Shown here: piece by piece, positions 5,843 to 9,685 of the stretch | Layout of the letters: the number at the start of each line of letters is the position of its first letter | How positions within the stretch are numbered: the first letter of the stretch is position 1 | From: JACMJP01 sp046160675 | GTDB taxonomy: Bacteria; Bacteroidota; Bacteroidia; Chitinophagales; BACL12 | Reading direction: 5' to 3' | DNA length: 9,685 nt | NCBI GenBank assembly: GCA_046160675.1 | Contig: JBJXHH010000095.1 | Span: 1 to 9,685, forward strand | Position numbers and translations under genes: made by a program | The notes under the pieces: model-generated | Told to the model about the DNA's origin: nothing | Database searches by the model: none | Seen by the model: the letters and a program-made list of their open reading frames with translations, nothing else

Positions 5843-8524
5843 TTACAATTTGACAATTTTGCCTGAAGAAATAATTCCTCCTGAATCTGATATTCTAAAC
5901 AAGTATAGTCCTTGCTTCAAATCTGAAACGCTGATTTGAATTTCACCTGATTGAGTTAAATTAACCTGTTTAACAATTTTTCCAAAAACATCATAAAAAA
6001 GTAATTCGGTTTCCTCAGAAGTGTTTTCTAAAACTACATTTACATATTCAGAAACAGGGTTTGGATATATATTAGCAAAAGGGTTGGTAGGTATAACCAG
6101 CCTTTCAGCTTCTTCAATAGGAAAATCTATTGTTATATCCAGCATTGCCCTTGCTATATACACAGCCGGACCTATCTCCATTGCGCTTTGTTTAGCAATG
6201 TAGTATAGTACAGTACTATCCTCTGCAGTTAAATAATAATTTCCACTCTCGTCTGATGTATTAAAATACACTGACAGTACTTTTTGAATATGTTCTTCAC
6301 AACTGTTTTCAGGGGAAAATGTTTCAAATGATGTTTTTGCCCCTGTTATTTTTCTTGCATTAATAGAGTCGTATAGCGTATATATGAATGGAATCTGTGT
6401 TGCATATAGAGTTTCATTAAGGCTTGTAATTACATCGCTCACAACGTCTGTTTCAGATACTGCTCCCGTATGCAATAATTTATAAGCGCCTTCCATGAGC
6501 AGGTACCATTGAGTAAAATCCATTTCAGAACTGCCCGCTTTCTCCATTATGTATCCTGCATATTGTTCAATATATTCTTCCGCATCTTCTTCATCACCAC
6601 CCTTTTTGCCATAAGGCGATCCACCACCACCATCATCACTCACTCTTGGCGGAGTAAAATTGCATTCTGCAGGAAGTAAAACATAGATTCCCCAAGGCAC
6701 TACTGCAACCGAGGGAGTTACATTAGTGTTTAAAGGTGGAATTGCGGCAGGATCCATTTTCATATAACTTCCTCCACTGGTTCTGTAATTCCAATAAATA
6801 TCAGGGCCGTCAGTATAAGTAACTCCGATATTATAAGCATGAGTTCTATTCGCCCAGGTGGCATAATCAGTTCCGCTTGTAGGGTACCATTTGTTATCGC
6901 TTGTTATTGGCGGGGTACCAAAACTGCCACTAACAGGACCTAACATTGCGGGGTCGCCTAAAGCCCTTAAACCAAAGCCCCTTGTATTGTTGTTCAAAGT
7001 ATTGCATACAAAGTTTCCGCCTTCGCAATTATTAGATGCACGGATACCTACATCGCAATTATTCACAGTATTCCTGTAGCAGCGAAACATCTGGCTGTTA
7101 TCTATATCAATCCCAATAAGATTATCTTCGCAACTTCCTGTACAACTTCCTGTCACTGTATTAAGAACGGTGGTGGAAAACCTGTCAATAAGAACATCAA
7201 AACAATTTATTGCCTTAATGCCGGATGCGGCGTCCCCAGTTCCGTTATACATAAAAGAAACGGTATTACCTGTTATGCTTGCGTTGTCAGAGATATTCTG
7301 CAATGCTATGCCCGTTCTTACATCTGTAACAGTATTTTTATAGATATTAACTGTTGCTGTTACCGGGGTTATGTTTATAATACCTATCCCCCTTCTAGGT
7401 GTTGCAGCTAAAGCTATTGTGTTATTTATTAAGTTTTCATGAATTGTAAATGTCCCGAAAGAATTACTCACTCCCAAAATGCCGTTGTCATTAAAGTTTT
7501 GTACTCTGTTCCCTTTCAGTATATGGGTATTTGGGCAATTTTCTATCCTCATCCCATCTTTCATATCTGAGGAACTACCTGTTGCTGAATTGTTCCGTAT
7601 CCAGTTATAATATATTTCAGTAGTATAAAAATCTTTTAAATATATCCCTTTATTACATCGGTCAAATACGTTACTAAACCCAGGGGCACCATCCTCTCCA
7701 ATTTTTACAACTGCATTCACAAAATTTTCAACACTCGTACCAAAAATACCATAATTACCAAAGGGTGTTGTTGTTTCATAAATATCCTTAAAAAAATTAT
7801 TTCTAATTGTAGCATTGGTCTGATTGAGTTGAATACCAAACTGCAAATCATGGAAATAATTATAGCCCGACGTAGGTGATACTACGCCCCCATTTCCTAT
7901 GTTTATATTTGCTGTGGGTCCTAAAATACTGGTTATATAAATGCCTATACCTTTATATGCAGCGTAAGGAGAAAGCAGGTTAGGGCCGCAAAATTCAGTA
8001 GCATCAACAGCTCCCGGATGTGAAGACACATATCCATCTACATACATACCGTATCTATTATTGCATAACTTAACACCGGAAACATTAAAGTCGGCGTAGT
8101 AAGGCGATTCATTATCAATATGTATCCCCCTCTCTGCGTTCGCAATTAAAGACCCTGTATTTGCTACTATTTTACCGGGTACGGGCACAGTTGAAGTTGC
8201 TGCCAAAACCCGAACCCCTTTCCACATGGTTGTTGAACTTGTAGTATTTAGTGTGGAATTAATCACTGTAAACGTAAATCCGGGATTAACAACTATCTCA
8301 AACCCGGGGTCAACTGCGAGTATGCAATCCGTGATTGTGAGGTTTGTATTTATTACAAGGTTGCCGGTTACATGTACATTAACCCCCGTAAGAGATAGTG
8401 GATATGTTGGGTACCAATCTCCCGAGACTGATGTGAATCCTGAGGAATAACTACCTGAATAATATGAGCAACTGCATTGCGCCTGAATTGAAGTTGTTAT
8501 GTTCATAAAAACAATCAATGACAA
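5843..8524 (-). CDS. Large secreted T9SS protein with right-handed beta-helix
   Basis: This is an 893-residue secreted protein. A short hydrophobic leader (SLIVFMNITTSIQAQ) precedes a Cys-rich start (CSCSYYSG). From about 45 to 530 the sequence shows degenerate parallel beta-helix (PbH1 or NosD-like) repeats: NxI/NxV and GI-x-I turns recur, as in RGIHIDN (132-138), YGMYVDG (158-164), KGIYLKDF (292-299), NGILGVSN (347-354), TGIALQNI (404-411), SGIKAIN (434-440) and VGIRASNN (492-499). Such folds bind or cleave polysaccharides or serve as adhesins; no catalytic residues can be assigned. A Gly/Asp/Lys linker (629-643) leads to a largely alpha-helical module (about 644-812, from DEEDAEEYIEQYAG), unusual in this context. 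The T9SS type A sorting domain is 817-893 (NIYPNPVSEYV to GKIVKL). The start is uncertain. TTG 8524 is the first possible start after an in-frame TAA and gives a leader without basic residues. An out-of-frame ATG at 8537-8535 would give a better leader if one base were removed. Confidence 0.88.
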   Translation of the reverse strand: MSLIVFMNITTSIQAQCSCSYYSGSYSSGFTSVSGDWYPTYPLSLTGVNVHVTGNLVINTNLTITDCILAVDPGFEIVVNPGFTFTVINSTLNTTSSTTMWKGVRVLAATSTVPVPGKIVANTGSLIANAERGIHIDNESPYYADFNVSGVKLCNNRYGMYVDGYVSSHPGAVDATEFCGPNLLSPYAAYKGIGIYITSILGPTANINIGNGGVVSPTSGYNYFHDLQFGIQLNQTNATIRNNFFKDIYETTTPFGNYGIFGTSVENFVNAVVKIGEDGAPGFSNVFDRCNKGIYLKDFYTTEIYYNWIRNNSATGSSSDMKDGMRIENCPNTHILKGNRVQNFNDNGILGVSNSFGTFTIHENLINNTIALAATPRRGIGIINITPVTATVNIYKNTVTDVRTGIALQNISDNASITGNTVSFMYNGTGDAASGIKAINCFDVLIDRFSTTVLNTVTGSCTGSCEDNLIGIDIDNSQMFRCYRNTVNNCDVGIRASNNCEGGNFVCNTLNNNTRGFGLRALGDPAMLGPVSGSFGTPPITSDNKWYPTSGTDYATWANRTHAYNIGVTYTDGPDIYWNYRTSGGSYMKMDPAAIPPLNTNVTPSVAVVPWGIYVLLPAECNFTPPRVSDDGGGGSPYGKKGGDEEDAEEYIEQYAGYIMEKAGSSEMDFTQWYLLMEGAYKLLHTGAVSETDVVSDVITSLNETLYATQIPFIYTLYDSINARKITGAKTSFETFSPENSCEEHIQKVLSVYFNTSDESGNYYLTAEDSTVLYYIAKQSAMEIGPAVYIARAMLDITIDFPIEEAERLVIPTNPFANIYPNPVSEYVNVVLENTSEETELLFYDVFGKIVKQVNLTQSGEIQISVSDLKQGLYLFRISDSGGIISSGKIVKL

Positions 8525-8544
8525 AATGCTTTAGCATTTTGTCA
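8519..8544. repeat. Perfect 12-bp inverted repeat across the start of the beta-helix gene
   Basis: Arms tgacaaaatgct (8519-8530) and agcattttgtca (8533-8544) are exact reverse complements around tt. The TTG start at 8524 and the alternative ATG at 8537-8535 both lie inside the stem. Read on the minus strand, it is followed by ttgattgttttt, a T-rich stretch, so it resembles an intrinsic terminator or attenuator placed on the translation start. Confidence 0.7.
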
Positions 8545-8629
8545 GATTTAGGTTTTTGAAATTTACGTTTTTTATAAATTGAAATTTTATGTTTATAAAA
8601 TTGATTCCTGCATGAATAACCAAAAGGAT

Positions 8630-8738
8630 AGGTATTGACTTGCTGCAGGCGGGGGTTCATCAGCATAAGAAGTTATTTTCATTTTACATCGGGTTTTGTA
8701 CTGCAAGGTACGGAGGGTATTTGAGAAAGTCAATACCT
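8630..8738. repeat. Spaced perfect 12-bp inverted repeat enclosing 85 bases
   Basis: aggtattgactt (8630-8641) is the exact reverse complement of aagtcaatacct (8727-8738). The 85 bases between show no frame or known element. No target-site duplication is visible next to the arms, so a miniature transposable element is possible but not supported. A long-range hairpin or a paired regulator-binding site are alternatives. Confidence 0.5.
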
Positions 8739-8762
8739 GCGGAGTGGTTTCATACAAACACA

Positions 8763-8792
8763 AAACCCGCACTGAGGAGGCTGTGCGGGTTT
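8763..8792 (-). terminator. Rho-independent terminator of the cohesin-like T9SS gene
   Basis: aaacccgcac (8763-8772) pairs perfectly with gtgcgggttt (8783-8792) over 10 base pairs around a 10-base loop. On the minus strand the hairpin begins 50 bases after the stop at 8843 and is followed by ttgtgtttgt, a T-rich tract. The direction fits the minus-strand gene. Confidence 0.82.
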
Positions 8793-8842
8793 GTTCTATG
8801 AACCTGGCTTCTACTGTTTTCTTAAAGCCTGATTACTCTCGT

Positions 8843-9685
8843 TTACTGTAATATAATCTTTTTCATTGTGCTGCCTTCAGCAGTATGCACTGTTACTATA
8901 TACTGGCCTGCTGCAAGTTCATCAACGTTAATGATCTCGGTTTTTGTGTTATTCTTTATTTCGTTCATCAGCACTTTTCCTGCAAGGTCAGCTATTTCAA
9001 CTCCTGTAATTGCAAGCGTTCCGCTGATGGTGAAGGAGTTATTAGTGATGATGGTCGGGAACACGGAAACAGAATTATCAACTATCGTATTCACTGTGCT
9101 GCCTTCTTCCACCCCGAAAGTATAAGCCTCCGTGTAAACACTAATTTCTTCTTTGTTATATTTTATTGCTTTTATTTCACTGAAAGTAATGGTTGCTTCG
9201 CTGGCTGTTGATTTTCCTGAAATGTTATCTATCACTACAACATCAAGCGTTCCTATTTCGCCGTTGCCACCGGTGTTCTCCCTGTCTTTGCGTACAACGC
9301 CTGTGAATACCCGTTTGTTATCAACGTCTTGTACATTCAATGAAAGGCGGTTGCTTTCTTCGCTCAACCATCCGTCAGTATATCTTACTTTCAGGCTTGC
9401 AGCGTCAACATCTTCACCTTCCACGGTTACTGTAAAGCGGATACCATAGATCTCATCTACTGAATTGATCTCATCGCCCAGCATAATTGGAATTTGATTG
9501 AGCCCTATGTGTAGCATATCTTCAACCGGGTCGAGATACAGTGGAACATCTCCGGCTTCAGATTTTAATGACATGATGGGGTGATCCAACCCAAAGTTTG
9601 CGATAACTGCTGCTGTATCATCATCATTGATAACACCATCTCCGTTGCAGTCAACATATTTTTTACCCCAGTCAACAACATACCA
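8843..9685 (-). CDS. T9SS protein with dockerin-type calcium loop and cohesin-like domain (N-terminus cut by window end)
   Basis: The frame is open from the window edge to a TAA at 8845-8843, giving 280 visible residues. The TTG at 9589 is internal, because the frame continues for 32 more codons to the edge. Visible residues 12-23 (DCNGDGVINDDD) match the EF-hand-like calcium loop of dockerin type I repeats, D-x-N-x-D-G-x-I-N-x-x-D. A second repeat, if present, is mostly outside the window. A beta-rich domain at about 62-192 (IPIMLGDEINSVDEIYGIRF, then GEIGTLDVVVIDNISGK) resembles cohesin-like domains of Bacteroidota T9SS proteins: a strand-forming start, a YGI-F-TV strand, and the GxIGxLxxVxxDNISGK block. 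The C-terminal T9SS type A sorting domain is about 206-280 (VSVFPTIITNNSF to MKKIILQ). The YPNP motif is degenerate here (FPTI). Role: probably a surface-exposed or released multidomain protein that binds calcium, and possibly other proteins. The enzymatic or binding N-terminal part is missing. Confidence 0.88.
   Translation of the reverse strand, partial: WYVVDWGKKYVDCNGDGVINDDDTAAVIANFGLDHPIMSLKSEAGDVPLYLDPVEDMLHIGLNQIPIMLGDEINSVDEIYGIRFTVTVEGEDVDAASLKVRYTDGWLSEESNRLSLNVQDVDNKRVFTGVVRKDRENTGGNGEIGTLDVVVIDNISGKSTASEATITFSEIKAIKYNKEEISVYTEAYTFGVEEGSTVNTIVDNSVSVFPTIITNNSFTISGTLAITGVEIADLAGKVLMNEIKNNTKTEIINVDELAAGQYIVTVHTAEGSTMKKIILQ

Larger units (their letters stand above)
8525..8842. other. 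Intergenic region between two minus-strand T9SS genes
   Basis: This 318-base gap has no plausible gene. From the stop of the cohesin-like gene towards the beta-helix gene it holds the terminator hairpin at 8763-8792, a spaced 12-bp inverted repeat (8630-8641 and 8727-8738), a very AT-rich stretch (about 8545-8610) and the palindrome at 8519-8544. The AT-rich stretch is where a promoter for the beta-helix gene would be expected, but I find no convincing TAnnTTTG box on the minus strand. Confidence 0.6.

Noticed and set aside
8451..8666. A 71-codon minus-strand frame over the start of the beta-helix gene
   Set aside because: Its composition is not protein-like and it covers the palindrome and the AT-rich gap. 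Only its MLKHF stretch is of interest, as a possible original start of the beta-helix protein.
8868..9449. Plus-strand frames across the cohesin-like gene
   Set aside because: They are antisense to a protein with clear domains and show no motif or leader of their own.
9587..9589. TTG at 9589 as the start of the cohesin-like protein
   Set aside because: The frame stays open for 32 further codons to the window edge and those codons encode a clear calcium-binding loop, so the gene is cut by the window and does not start there.

Overview
The window looks like chromosomal DNA of a Bacteroidota bacterium. The base composition is AT-rich. Four of the eight genes encode secreted proteins that end in a type IX secretion system (T9SS) type A sorting domain, with the usual YPNP-like motif and a short basic C-terminus. 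Gene starts mostly lack a Shine-Dalgarno sequence. No rRNA, tRNA, CRISPR array, transposase or phage gene is visible. The species cannot be named from this sequence.

Layout. Plus-strand genes fill positions 1-3987 and minus-strand genes fill 4312-9685, so the halves converge on a 324-base gap. On the plus strand, the C-terminal end of a TapB-like (DUF3108-type) protein (1-174) is followed after 4 bases by a lipoprotein with a metallo-beta-lactamase HxHxDH motif (179-1042). After a 136-base gap come a small secreted protein (1179-1487) and, 2 bases later, a 632-residue T9SS cargo protein with two tandem homologous domains (1490-3388). A strong intrinsic terminator (3423-3455) closes that pair. 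A small two-pass membrane protein follows (3475-3987).

On the minus strand, in transcription order, are a cut cohesin-like T9SS protein with a dockerin-type calcium loop (8843 to beyond 9685), an 893-residue beta-helix T9SS protein (5843-8524), and a 490-residue beta-propeller T9SS protein (4312-5784). Hairpin terminators or terminator-like palindromes separate each of them.

The theme is envelope and cell-surface proteins: cargo crosses the inner membrane by a Sec signal peptide and the outer membrane by T9SS. No known multi-gene system (defence, biosynthesis, polysaccharide utilisation) can be recognised. The points most worth a second look are the near-perfect palindromes at the 5' ends of the beta-helix and beta-propeller genes, a possible one-base frameshift in the beta-helix signal peptide, the atypical cysteine-rich metallo-hydrolase-like lipoprotein, and the joining of dockerin-type and cohesin-like segments in one T9SS protein.
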